From the NCBI GenBank assembly GCA_012931725.1, contig CM022952.1, positions 57,169,920-57,233,919 on the forward strand: a DNA stretch of 64,000 bases, given 5' to 3'. A program made the translations under genes and the position numbers. The notes below the pieces were generated by a model. The model was given only the letters and a program-made list of their open reading frames with translations. It did no database searches and had not been told where the DNA came from. The first letter of the stretch is position 1, and the number at the start of each line of letters is the position of its first letter. The stretch is from Litsea cubeba (lineage: Eukaryota > Streptophyta > Magnoliopsida > Laurales > Lauraceae). Shown here piece after piece: positions 22,007-34,700 of the stretch.

Positions 22007-23216
22007 TGCATTTTGTTCTTTCATAAGTTACATTTCTTAAAATGCATTGTTCCCTTATGATCAATTGATTTTGTTTTCATGTACTTATCTAGTTATATAT
22101 CATGGTTTTCAAAATCATTTGATTATATTTTTCACATGTTAGATTTGCTTTTTACTCTCAAATCTTGTATTGCATTTCTACATGTTCAATTGATTATGAT
22201 TTCAAAAGCTTTTATAGCTAGACCTTTCATAATCGATTGATGTTGCAAAATCATTTGCTTGAATGTCTTAGTAAAATTTATTTCGAAAAACAAATGATTT
22301 AAATGAATTTGGATTTTCCATGAAATTTCTAAGTTATATCTTTTGATATGGAAAATATGTTTTCTTCAATTTCATACTCATTTTGTCCATTGTTGGATTT
22401 TGTTTATGATTTGAAGATTGTTTGAATGGAATTGCTTTAAAAATTCATTAGTTATATTCTTCAAAGCATGTTCCATGTTGTCATTTCCTTTTGTATTTGA
22501 TTATGCCATTTCAAATGGAAATGAATGTTGTTTTAAGCTATTTGCATCTTTGCTCATTTAGTTACATTCTTATGCAAATGCTTATTTGTTCCATGTATGG
22601 GTGTGCTCTTTTAATTATTTTTGTAGTTACCCTAATAGAACCCAATAACCCATCCTTATGCTTTCTAGTTATTTTTAATGGAATGGTTATGATGTTGATT
22701 CATGTGTATTTTTCTTATTGATATCATTCTTATACATGTTTCAACTTCATAGTAGTGTTGAATCATATGAACCTCTTTGAAATCCATTCCTTGTATTTCA
22801 TAGATTGTTTTGATGGATTTCGTAGTTGTTGAATTCATATGATTTGACACTTTTGTAAATTGCATGCTTTACCTTGGTATATTTTTTTAAATGCAATTTC
22901 TCGTGTTCATCACTATGCTCATTAGTTATATCATTTAAAGTGATGATATCCTTTTATGATGCTTGATTTTGGTAATTGTCACATTCTATTAGCATCATAA
23001 TTTTCATGATTGCCACCTCTCTTGCACTTCTAGGTAGATCACCATGACCACCATGTTATGTGTTCATAATCTGGTTGGTTAATGGTTGAGGTAGGCTTCA
23101 TGATTGAACTTCATTTCACTCATCTTGTGCATGATAGTTATATCCAATGATTGTATGAAATGAATTCAAAACCTTCATAGCATATGATTTTCATAGTTAT
23201 ATTGATTGATGCTATG
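22007..23216 (+). other. Train of ~17-18 short hairpins with variable stems and a recurrent AGTTATAT loop
   Basis: Arms that pair, read by eye: 22007-22014/22039-22046; 22066-22073/22110-22117; 22186-22199/22227-22240 (one mismatch); 22248-22257/22291-22300; 22313-22321/22348-22356; 22428-22438/22463-22474; 22481-22488/22517-22524; 22540-22547/22572-22579; 22645-22650/22683-22690; 22694-22708/22731-22745; 22755-22770/22835-22850 enclosing 22779-22787/22813-22821; 22857-22865/22891-22899; 22907-22914/22939-22946; 22954-22963/22991-23000; 23110-23118/23156-23164; 23176-23183/23209-23216. Loops with AGTTATAT or AGTTACAT lie at 22026, 22091, 22332, 22450, 22560, 22924, 23136 and 23195. Stems differ from unit to unit. 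The train lies where pol would be, and its function is unknown. Confidence 0.72.
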
Positions 23217-23992
23217 TTTAGTATATCCCAATGACCTTGCCCTTTACTTTGGTAATTTGATCATATTGAACTTTATCGTCAAATATTATTATCAATTGAA
23301 TCTAATCCTTCACTTGAAGTTAACCCTCAATTGGTTAAACCATCTTCTTCTTGTACCTATTAGTTAAATCCCTGTCAAAAGTTTGACAAAAGAAGAGTAT
23401 GGATTGAGGGGGAGTAAATCTTCATAGGAAGTATTAGTTTTGATCAAATTCACCCTTATTGGCTCTTGATACCCTTATAGCTTATTACCCATGCATGATG
23501 ACCTGTTATGTACTTCATTTTCGATTTCCTTTGTTAACAGGTGCTACTAAAAGGTATTTTCCTTGTTTCCTGTGTGTAGGTACCCCTCTTCAATTGATAC
23601 CTTTGCAATTTAATGGCAAAGGGGGAGAAAGTTCTCAAGCTTAATGGCAAAAAGGGGAGAAAGAATTAAGGGGGAGAAAGTGCTAAAGGTGGAGAGAATG
23701 CACATCTTGCCAAAAGAAGAGTGCATGGTCAAAAGGGAGAAATGAAGAGAAGAAAGCTTGGGAGCTAAAGAAGTTGCTTGGCCAAAGAAAGGAAGATGAA
23801 ATGAAAGCTTGAAGAATGATCAAGCTCCAAGCATCAAGAAGAATGAAGAATGAAGCTAGAGACCAAGCTAAATGAAGAAGCATCCAAAGAGATTTCAAGA
23901 ATTGTCCAGCCAAGGAGGAGCTGAAGACTGTGTGTGAAGTTTTAGTGTTGAGCAAGGTTTGCCAACATATTGAAGGTTTGCCATCAAATTGC
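23217..23992 (+). other. 3' noncoding region of copia element 1 with repeated PPT-like purine runs
   Basis: No coding is seen. G-rich purine runs of the form GGGGGAG recur near 23407, 23622, 23655 and 23671, ahead of the true tract at the LTR. Part of it (ACAGGTGCTACT near 23538, GCAATTTAATGGCAAAGGG near 23606) parallels the 3' region of copia element 3 at about 55730-55800. Confidence 0.6.
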
Positions 23993-24004
23993 AAAGGGGG
24001 AGAT
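23993..24004 (+). other. Polypurine tract, copia element 1
   Basis: AAAGGGGGAGAT directly abuts the TG of the 3' LTR, as required for plus-strand priming. Confidence 0.9.
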
Positions 24005-25781
24005 TGTTAGGTTTTTGTTTATTGCAATTTGATGGATGCATCATTCATTTTATTCATCATTTGAATTCACACACATGCATTGATTTAGAAAATCTTGAAA
24101 TCTTGATTTACACATGCATTGTTTTTAAATCTTGTAAATTCATATGGTTCATGCATGTTTTGGTTTTCATCTTGGATGCATTTTATTTGAAAAAGGATTT
24201 TTACAAATCAAGCTAGCCAATGATTTAAAGTTTCAAATGATTTTTGGCTTTTTTATGTTTCATGATTTTAAAATACTTAGAATGATTTAAAATCATATTT
24301 TCAAGCTTGATTTAGTGGCCCACTTGTCCCCACCTGAAAATACATTAAAATATGCAAAATAAGCATTTTTGGGGGAAATGGTCCAGGGGACCCGGTCGAC
24401 CCGCAGTGTGGCCGGTCGACCGAGCCCATGGACCCGGTCGACCGAAGACACTGCAGGTCGACCGAACAAGTGGCCATTGAGCCTTTTTCAAACGGTCAGT
24501 TTTATGACCGTTGAAGCCCAGGTCGACCCGGGAAAGTGCAGGTCGACCGGGCACTCGCAGATACTCACTTTTTGAGTATAAAAAGGGGTTCATTCCCATG
24601 AGAAAAGTGTTGAACATTTTAGACCTTCCAAGTCATCTTTGAGGACTTTGGATTCAAGGAAAAAGGGGATGAACTAAGAAAGACCAAGAGGGTCATTAGT
24701 AAAGCTAAAGCTTGGATCATTAAGTTAAATCATCAAGTAAGCTTTACTTTTGTTAATCATATGTTTTATGCTTTGACTAAATTACTGGTAAATGATTATT
24801 AGCATATAAACTATGATGTGTTAAATCCATTACCTTCATTCAATCTTTGTTTTAGATTGTGATGGATTTCTCACTTTGATTCAAACCAAGTTTTGTGTTA
24901 AAACTTTATAAATCTTGTTTTGTTAAAACCTTTGATTTGTTTTATAAACATGTTTCATTAACTTGATTGAATCATCTTCGTTGTTTTCATTCATTTGAAT
25001 CTTAAGTTAAACCTTTGTGTTTGAAAACAACATAGCATAGCACATGCATCACTTGATTAGGCTTAAACATTCAACTTGTGATCTTTTGATTTTCACATCA
25101 TTAACAAGTTTGTAGTTGTTCAAGTGATTTGCATATAACTTCAATCAAATCTTTGTGTGCCTTAACTTTCAAATGCTTCTAGCATACATTGATTAAGCCT
25201 TCTTTTTAAACTTGATTGAAGTTTTCCACACACACATATCATAAGCATTCATCTTTGCATTTCATTGTGTTGTGTGAGTTAGATTTTCATTTTCTTATCC
25301 GCCTACTTAGAGGCAATTTTTATTGAGCTTAAATTGTAATCTCTTAGAGTGTTTTGTGAAGACACTTTCTTTGAGAAAAATCTATTGTTGTAAGGTTATT
25401 GCTTAGCCATTGAAAAGCATCTTGTATAGGTTGTTGTTAAGCCTTGAAAAACAACATTGTAAGGTTATTGCTTATCCTTGGAAAGCATAGTGTTGAGGTT
25501 ATTGCTTAGCCTTTTGGAAAAGCATAAATAGTGGAAATCCGGTGGGGTGTGAGGAACACAAGCCGGTAGTGGATGTAGGCTTTGAGGCCGAACCACTATA
25601 AATCCTTGTGTAGTGGTGATTGTTTTGTGGTGATTGTTTTGTTTAAGCTTCCGCATATTGTATGTTAATCATCACATGTGACTAGTTTATTTTAAAGAAA
25701 TTAAAATTGGCCATAATTAGTCATTAAGTGTAGCTCACCCTATTCACCCCCCCTCTAGGGTTAGGATCCCCAGGACTTTCA
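24005..25781 (+). repeat. 3' LTR of copia element 1 (1777 bp)
   Basis: Uninterrupted partner of the 5' LTR, TGTTAGG to CTTTCA. It holds the same six GGTCGACC sites (24394-24548), TATAAAAA at 24577-24584, and a C-run motif CTATTCACCCCCCCTCTAGG near the end. It is followed by the target duplication TCAGT and then satellite DNA. Confidence 0.95.
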
Positions 25782-28700
25782 TCAGTTTCCAATTTTTCTG
25801 AGGCCGTTTCCCATTCCGGACCCCTCGCGGGCCGTTTTCGAGCCTAAGTGTTGCAAAATCTCATGTTTCGCTCGTAATTCTCTAACCGGGAGTCCTATTT
25901 ACGAACCGTTAGTTCCTACAAGTTACTCTACCCTCGAGCGAAGTGCTGGTACCACTTTTCAATTTTTACCATGGCCGTTTCCCGTTCCGGACACCTGGCG
26001 GGCCGTTTTCAAGCCTAAGTGTGTGAAAATCCCATGTTTCGCTCCTAATTCTCTAACCGTGAGCCCTATTTGCGAACCGTCAGTCACAGAAGTTACTCTA
26101 CCCCCGAGCGAAGTGCTCGTGCCGGGTTTCAATTATTCCCGTGGCCGATTCCCGTTCCGGACCCCCAGCGGCCCGTTTTCAAGCCTAAGTCTTGGAAAAT
26201 CCCATTTTTCGCTCGTAATTCTCTAACCGCGAGTCCTATTGGCGAACCGTCAGTTCCTACAGGTTAATCTACCCTCGAGCGAAGTGCTCTTTCCGGTTTC
26301 TGATTTCTCCCGCAGCCGTTTTCCATTCCGGGCCCCCGGCGGGCCGTTGTCGAGCCCAAGTGTGGGTAAATCCTATGTTTCCTTCTTAATTCTCTAACCA
26401 GGAGTCCTATCTGCGAACCATCAGTTCCTACAGGTTAATCTACCCTCGAGCGTAGTGCTCGTGGCATTTTTTAATTCTTCCTGTGGCCGTTTCCCATTTC
26501 GGACCCTCAGCGGGCCGTTTTTGAGCCTAAGTGTTTGAAAACCATGTTTCGCTCGTAATTCTCTAACCGGGAGTCCTATTTATGAACCGACAATTCCTAC
26601 AGGTTACTCTACCCTCGAGCAAAGTGGTGGTGCCGGTTTGCAATTTTTCCCTGGGCCGTTTCTCATTTCGGGCCCCCGGCGGGCCGTTTTCGAGCCTACG
26701 TGTTGGAAAATCCCATGTTTCGCTTGTAATTCTCTTATCGGGAGTCCTATTTGCGTACCGTCATTTCCTACAGTTTAATTTACCCTCGAGCGAAGTGCTC
26801 GTGCTGGTTTCCTAGTTTTTCTTGGACCGTTTCCCATTCCGGACCCCTGGTAGGCCATCTTCGAGCCTAAGTGTTGGAAAATGCCATGTTTCGCTTGTAA
26901 TTCGCTGACCGGGAGTCCTATTTGCGAAGCGTCAGTCCCTCCAAATTACTCTACCCTCGGGCGAAGCGTTCGTTTTGATTTCCAATTTTTCGGAGGCCGT
27001 TTCCTGTTCCGGACCCCTGGCGGGCCGTTTTTGAGCCTAAGTGTTGCAAAATCTCATGTTTCGCTCGTAATTCTCTAACCGGGAGTCCTATTTACGAACC
27101 GTTAGTTCCTACAAGTTACTCTACACTCGAGCGAAGTGATCGTACCACTTTCTGATTTTTCCCACGGTCGTTTTCCCTTCCGGACCCCCGGCGGGCCGTG
27201 TTCAAGCCTAAGTGTGGGAAATCCTATGTTTCGCTCGTAATTCTCTAACCGTGTGTCCTATTTGCGTACCGTCTGTCACAGAAGTTACTCTACCCCCGAG
27301 CGAAGTGCTCGTGCCGTGTTTCAATTATTTCTGCGGCCGATTCCCATTCCGGACCCCCAGCAGCCCATTTTCGAGCTTAAGTCTTGGAAAATCCCTTTTT
27401 TCGCTCGTAATTCTCTAACAGCGAGTCCTATTGGCGAACCATCAGTTCCTACAGGTTACTCTACCTCGAGCGAAGTGCTCTTGCCGATTTCTGATTTTTT
27501 CCGCAACCGTTTCCCATTCCGGGCCCCCGGCGGGCCATTGTCGAGCCGAACTGTGGGAAAATCCCATGTTTCTCTCTTAATTCTCTAACCGGGAGTCCTA
27601 TTTGCGAATCGTCAGTTCCTACAGGTTAATCTACCCTCGAGCGAAGTGCTCGTGCCATTTTTCCATTTTTCCTGTGGCCGTTTCCCATTTCGAACCCCCA
27701 GCAGGCCGTTTTCGAGCCTAAGTGTTCGAAAATCCCATGTTTCGCTCGTAATTCTCTAACTGAGAGTCCTATTTGTGAACCGTCAATTCCTACAGGTTAC
27801 TCTACCCTCGAGCAAAGTGCTCATGCCGGTTTGCAATTTTTCCCCCGGCCGTTTCCCGTTCCGGGCCCCCGACGGGCCGTTTTCGAGCCTACGTGTTGGA
27901 AAATCCCATGTTTCGCTTGTAATTCTCTAATCGGGAGTCCTATTTGCTACCGTCAGTTCCTACAGTTTAATCTACCCTCGAGCGAAGTGCTCGTGCTGGT
28001 TTCCTAGTTTTTCTTGGACCGTTTCCCATTCGGTAGGCAATCTTTGAGCCTGAGTGTTGGAAAATGCCATGTTTCGCTCGTAATTCTCTGACCGGGAGTC
28101 CTATTTGCGAAGCGTCAGTTCCTCCAAGTTACTCTGCCCTCGAGCAATGTGTTCATTTCGATTTCCAAATTTACGGAGGCCGTTTCCCGTTCCGGACCCC
28201 TGGCGGGCCGTTTTCGAGCTTAAGTGTTGCAAATTCTCATGTTTCGCTCGTAATTCTCTAACCGGGAGTCCTATTTACGAACCGTTAGTTCCTACAAGTT
28301 ACTCTACCCTCGAGCGAAGTGCTCGTACCACTTTTCGATTTTTCCCATGGTCGTTTTCCCTTTCGGACCCCCGGCGGGCCGTTTTCAAGCCTAGGTGTGG
28401 GAAAATCCCTTGTTTCGCTCGTAATTCTCTAACCGTGAGTCTTGTTTGCGAACCGTCATTCACAGAAGTTACTCTACCCCCGAGCAAATTGCTCGTGCCG
28501 GGTTTCAATTAGTTCCGCGGCCGATTCCCGTTCCGGACCCCCAGCGGCCCATTTTCGAGCCTAAGTCTTGGAAAATCCCATTTTTCGCTCGTAATTCTCT
28601 AACCGCGAGTCCTTTTGGCGAACCGTCAGTTCCTACAGGTTACTCTACCCTCGAGCGAAGTGCTCTTTCCGGTTTCTGATTTTTCCCACAGCCGTTTCCC

Positions 28701-31700
28701 ATTCCGGCCCCCCGGCGGGCCGTTGTCGAGCCGAAGTCTGCGAAAATCCCATGTTTCTCTCTTAATTCTCTAACCGGGAGTCCTATTTGCGAACCGTCAG
28801 TTCGTACAGGTTAATATACGCTCGAGCGAAGTGCTCGTACCTTTTTTGATTTTTTCCTGTGGCCGTTTCCCATTTCGGGCCCCCTGCAGGCTGTTTTCGA
28901 GCCTAAGTGTTGGAAAATCCTATGTTTCTCTCGTAATTCTCTAATCGGGAGTCCAATTTCCGAACCGTTAGTTCCTACAAGTTACTCTACCGAGCGAAGT
29001 GCTCATACTACTTTCCATTTTTCCCACGGCCGTTTCCCGTTCCGGACACCCGGCCGTCCGTTTTCAAGCCAAGTCTGTGAAAATCCCATGTTTCGCTCGT
29101 AATTCTCTAACCGTGAGCCCTATTTGCGAACCGTCAGTCATAGAAGTTACACTAACCCCAAACGAGGTGCTCGTGTTGGGTTTCAATTATTCATGCGGCC
29201 GATTCCCATTCCAGACCCCTAGCGACCCGTTTTTGAGCCTAAGTCTTGGAAAATCCCATTTTTCATTCGTAATTCTCTAACCGCGAGTCCTATTGGCGAA
29301 CCATCAGTTCCTACAGGCTACTCTACCCTCAAGCGAAGTGCTCTTGCCGATTTCTGATTTTTCCTGCAGCCGTTTCCCATTCCGGGGCCCCGACGGGCCA
29401 TTGTCGAGCCGAAGTGTGGGAAAATCCCATATTTCTCTCTTAATTCTCTAACCGGGATTCCTATTTTCGAACCGTCAGTTCCTACAGGTTAATCTACCCT
29501 CGAGCGAAGTGCTCATGCCATTTTTTGATTTTTCCAGTGGCCGTTTCCCATTTCGGACCCCCAGCGGGCCGTTTTCGAGCCTAAGTGTTGGAAGATCCCA
29601 TGTTTCGCTCGTAATTCTGTAACCGGGAGTCCTATTTGTGGACCGTCAATTCCTACAGGTTACTCTACCCTCGAGCAAAGTGCTCGTGCCGGTTTGTAAT
29701 TTTCCCCAAAGCCGTTTCCCATTTCGGGCCCCCGGCAGGCCGTTTTTGAGCCTACGTGTTTGAAAATCCCGTGTTTCGCTTGTAATTCTCCAATCGGGAG
29801 TCCTATTTGCGTACCGTCAGTTCCTACAGTTTAAACTACCCTCGAGCGAAGTGTTCGTACTGGTTTCTTAGTTTTTCTTGGACCGTTTTCCGTTCCGGAC
29901 CCCTGATAGGCCATTTTCGAGCCTGGGTGTTGGAAAATGTCATGTTTCGCTCGTAATTCTCTGACCGGGAGTCCTATTTGTGAAGCGTCAGTTCCAACAA
30001 GTTACTCTATCCTCAAGCGAAGTTTTCGTTTTCGTTTCCAATTTTCTCGAGGCCGTTTTCCATTCCGGACCCCGGGTGGGCCGTTTTCGAGCCTAAGTGT
30101 TGCAAAATCTCATGTTTCGCTCGTAACTCTCTAACCGGGAGTCCTATTTACGAACCGTTAGTTCCTACAACTTACTCTACCCGCGAGCGAAGTGCTCGTA
30201 CCATTTTTCATTTTTTCCCCTGGCCGTTTCCCGTTCCGGACCCCCGGCAGGCCGTTTTCATGCCTAAGTGTGGGAAAATGCAATGTTTCGCTCGCAATTC
30301 TCTAACCGTGAGCCCTATTTGCGAACCGTCAGTCACAAAAGTTACTCTACCCCCGAGCGAATTGTTCGTACCGGGTTTCAATTATTCCCGCAACCGATTC
30401 CCATTCCGGACCCCCAGCGGCCCGTTTTCGAGCCTAAGTCTTGGAAAATCCCATTTTTCGCTCGTAATTCTCTAACCAGGTGTCCTATTTGTGAACCGTC
30501 AATTCCTACCGGTTACTCTACCCCTCGAGCAAAGTGCTTTTGCCGGTTTGCAATTTTTCCCCCGGCTGTTTCCCATTTCGGGCCCCCGGCTGTCCGTTTT
30601 CGAGCCAACGTGTTGGAAAGTCCCATGTTTCGCTTGAAATTCTCTAATCGGGAGTCCTATTTGCGTACCGTCAGTTCCTACAGTTTAATCTAACCTCGAG
30701 CGAAGTGCTCGTGCTGGTTTCCTAGTTTTTCTTGGACCGTTTCCCGTTCCGGACCCCTGGTAGGCCATCTTCGAGCCTGAGTGTTGGAAAATGCCATGTT
30801 TCGCTCGTAATTCTCTGACCGGGAGTCCTATTTGCGAAGCGTCAGTTCTTACAAGTTTCTCTACCCTCGAGCGAAGTGTTGGTTTTGATTTCCAATTTTT
30901 CGGAGGCCGTTTCCCGTTCTAGACCCCCAGCGGCCCGTTTTCGAGCCTAAGTCTTGGAAAATCCCATTTTTCGCTCGTAATTCTCTAACCGCGACTCCTA
31001 CTGGCGAACCGTCAGTTCCTACAAGTTACTCTACCCTCGAGCGAAGTGCTCTTGCCGGTTTCTGATTTTTCGAGCAGCCGTTTCCCGTTCCGGGCCCCCG
31101 GCGGGCCATTGTCGAGCCGAAGTGCAAGACAATTCCATGTTTATCTCTTAATTCTCTAACCGGGGTCCTATTTGCGAACCGTAAGTTCCTGCAGGTTAAT
31201 CTCCTTGAGCGAAGTGCTTGTGCCATTTTTTGATTTTTCCTATGGCCGTTTCCCATTTCGGACCCCCAGCGGGCCGTTTTCGAGCCTAAGTGTTGGAAGA
31301 TCCCATGTTTCGCTCGTAATTCTGTAATCGGGAGTCCTATTTGTGAACCGTCAATTCCTACAGGTTACTCTTCCCTCGAGCAAAGTGCTCGTGCCGGTTT
31401 GTAATTTTTCCCAAAGCCGTTTCCCGTTTTGGGCCCTAGGCGGGCCGTTTTCGAGCCTACGTGTTTGAAAATCCCATGTTTCGCTTGTAATTCTCCAATC
31501 GGGAGTCCTATTTGCGTACCGTCAGTTCCTACAGTTTAATCTATCCTCGAGCGAAGTGTTCGTACTGGTTTCCTAGTTTTTCTCGAACTGTTACCCGTTT
31601 CGGAACCCTGGTAGGCCATTTTCGAGCCCGAGTGTTGGAAAATGCCATGTTTCGCTCGTAATTCTCTGACCGGGAGTCCTATTTGCGAAGCGTCAGTTCC

Positions 31701-34700
31701 AACAAGTTACACTATCCTCAAGCGAAGTGTTCGTTTTGGTTTCCAATTTTCTCGAGGCCGTTTCCCATTCCGGACCCCGGGCGGGCCGTTTTCGAGCCTA
31801 AGTGTTGCAAAATCTCATGTTTCGCTCGTAATTCTCTAACCGGGAGTCCTACTTACGAACCGTTAGTTCCTACAAGTTACTCTACCCTCGTGCGAAGTGC
31901 TCGTACCACTTTTTTATTTTTCCCATGGCCGTTTCCCGTTCCGGACCCCCGGCAGGCCATTTTCAAGCCTAAGTGTGGGAAAATGCAATGTTTCGCTCGC
32001 AATTCTCTAACCGTGAGCCCTATTTGCAAACCGTCAGTCACAGAAGTTACTCTACCCCCGAGCGAATTGCTCGTGCCGGGTTTCAATTATTCCGGCGGCC
32101 CAGCAGTCCATTTTCGAGCCTAAGTCTTGGAAAATCCCATTTTTCGCTCGTAATTCTCTAACAGCGAGTCCTATTGGTGAACCGTCTGTTCCTACATGTT
32201 ACTCTACCCTCGACGAAGTGCTCTTTCTGGTTTCTTATTTTTCCCGCAGCCGTTTCCCGTTCCGGGCCCCCGGCGGGCCGTTGTCGAGCCGAAGTGTGCG
32301 AAAATCCCATGTTTCTCTCTTAATTCTCTAACCGGGAGTCCTATTTGTGTACCGTCAGTTCCTACAGGTTAATCTACCCTCGAGCGTAGTGCTCGTGCCA
32401 TTTTTTGATTTTTCCTATGGCCGTTTCCCATTTCGGGCCCCCGGCAGGTTGTTTTCGAGCCTAAGTGTTGGAAAATCCCATGTTTCTCTCGTAATTCTCT
32501 AACCGGGAGTCCGATTTGCGAACCGTTAGTTCCTACAAGTTCCTCTACCCTTGAGTGAAGTGCTCGTACTACTTTTCGAATTTTCCCACGGCCGTTTCCC
32601 ATTCCGGGCACCCGGTGGTCCGTTTTCAAGCCTAAGTGTGTGAAAATCCCATGTTTCGCTCGTAATTCTCTAACCGTGAGCCCTATTTGTGAACCGTCAG
32701 TCATAGACGTTACACTACCCCCAAACGAGGTGCTCGTGTTGGGTTTCAATTATTCCCACGGCCGATTCCCATTCCAGACCCCCAGCGACCCGTTTTTGAG
32801 CCTAAGTCTTGGAAAATCCCATTTTTCGCTCGTAATTCTCTAACCGCGAGTTCTATTGGCGAACCGTCAGTTCCTACACGTTACTCTACCCTCGACCAAA
32901 GTGCTCCTGCCAATTTCTAATTTTTCCAGCAGCCGTTTACCGTTCCAGGGCCCCGGCGGGCCGTTTTCGGACCTACGTGTTGGAAAATCCAATGTTTCGC
33001 TTGTAATTGTCCTATCGGGAGTCCCATTTGCGTAGCGTCAGTTCCTACAGTTTAATCTACCCTCAAGCGAAGTGCTCGTGCTTGTTTCTGAGTTTTTCTT
33101 GGACCGTTTCCCATTCCGGACCCCTGGTAGGCCATCTTCGAGCCTGAGTGTTAGAAAATGCCATGTTTCGCTTGTAATTCTCTGACCGGGAGTCCTGTTT
33201 GTGAAGCGTCAGTTCCTACAAATTACTCTACCCTTGAGCGAAGTGTTCGTTTCGATTTCCAATTTTCCGGAGGCCGTTTCCCATTCCGGACCCCTGGCGG
33301 CCGTTTTCGAGCCTAAGTGTTGCAAAATCTCATGTTTCACTCGTAATTCTCTAACTGGGAGTCCTATTTACAAACCGTTAGTTCCTACAAGTTACTCTAC
33401 GCTCGAGCGAAGTGCTCGTACCACTTTTCGATTTTTCCCACGGTCGTTTTCCCTTCCGGACCCCCGGCGGGCCGTGTTCAAGCCTAAGTGTGGGAAATCC
33501 CATGTTTCGCTCGTAATTCTCTAACCGTGAGTCCTATTTGCGTACCGTCTCTTACAGAAGTTACTCTACCCCCGAGCGAAGTGATCGTGCCGGGTTTCAA
33601 TTATTTCCGCGGTCGATTCCCATTCCGGACCCCCAGCAGCCCGTTTTCGAGCCTAAGTCTTGGAAAATCCCATTTTTCGCTCGTAATTCTTTAACAGCGA
33701 GTCCTATTGGCGAACCGTCGGTTCCTACAGGTTACTCAACCCTCGAGCGAAGTGCTCTTGCCAATTTCTGTTTTTTCCCGCAACCGTTTCCCGTTCTGGG
33801 CCCCCGGCGGGCCATTGTCGAGCCAAACTGTGGGAAAATCCCATTTTTCTCTCTTAATTCTCTAACCGGGAGTCCTATCTGCGAACCGTCAGTTCCTACC
33901 GGTTAATCTACCCTCGAGCGAAGTGCTCGTGCCATTTTTCAATTTTTCCTGTGGCCGTTTCCCATTTCGGACCCCCAGCGGGCCGTTTTCGAGCCTAAGT
34001 GTTGGAAAATCCCATGTTTCGCTCGTAATTCTCTAACCGGGAGTCCTATTTGAGAACCGTCAATTCCTACAGGTTACTCTACCCACGAGCAAAGTGCTCA
34101 TGCCGGTTTGCAATTTTTCCCCAGGCCGTTTCCCGTTCCGGGCCCCCGGCGGGCCGTTTTCGAGCCTACGTGTTGGAAAATCCCATGTTTCGCTTGTAAT
34201 TCTCTAATCGGGAGTCCTATTTGCGTACCATCAGTTCCTACAGTTTAATCTACCCTCGAGCGAAGTGCTCGTGCTGGTTTCCTAGTTTTTCTTGGACCGT
34301 TTCCCATTCGGTAGGCCATCTTTGAGCCTGAGTGTTGGAAAATGCCATGTTTCGCTCGTAATTTTCTGACCGGGAGTCCTATTTGCGAAGCGTCAGTTCC
34401 TAGAAGTTACTCTACCCTCGAGCGAAGTGTTCGTTTCGATTTCCAATTTTCCGGACGCCGTTTCCCGTTCCGGACCCCTGGCGGGGCCGTTTTCGGGCCT
34501 ACGTGTTGCAAATTCTCATGTTTCGCTCGTAATTCTCTAACTGGGAGTCCTATTTACGAACCGTTAGTTCCTACAACTTACTATACCCTCGAGCGAAGTG
34601 CTTGTTCCACTTTTCGATTTTTCCCATGGCCGTTTCCCGTTCCGGACCTCCGGCAGGCCGTTTCCCGTTCCGGACCTCCGGCAGGCCGTTTTCAAGCCTA

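Larger units (their letters stand above)
16699..25781 (+). mobile_element. Copia element 1: non-autonomous LTR retrotransposon (SIRE/Maximus-like)
   Basis: Both LTRs, the primer site (20202-20213) and the polypurine tract (23993-24004) are present. The 5-bp target duplication TCAGT lies at 16694-16698 and 25782-25786, and joining the flanks restores a type F satellite monomer. LTRs begin TGTTAGG and end CTTTCA. The interior is only about 3.8 kb: a gag lacking its capsid part, a CCHC knuckle, and then no protease, integrase or RT. That space holds AT-rich DNA with a train of hairpins. Later insertions are an inverted solo LTR in the 5' LTR and a CACTA-like MITE in gag. The SIRE/Maximus link is inferred from the coiled-coil gag, PPT style and long LTRs. 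Mobility would have needed enzymes in trans. Confidence 0.92.

Noticed and set aside
23683..23994. 103-codon minus frame at the 3' end of copia element 1
   Set aside because: It is antisense to the purine-rich untranslated region; the Phe/Ser-rich composition comes from the purine runs.
31642..31839. Recurrent ~65-codon open frames in the satellite (starting MPCFARNSLTGSPI...), seen dozens of times
   Set aside because: They follow the repeat period (171 bp is divisible by three), appear in overlapping frames on both strands, have no domain and no promoter, and vary like noncoding repeats.
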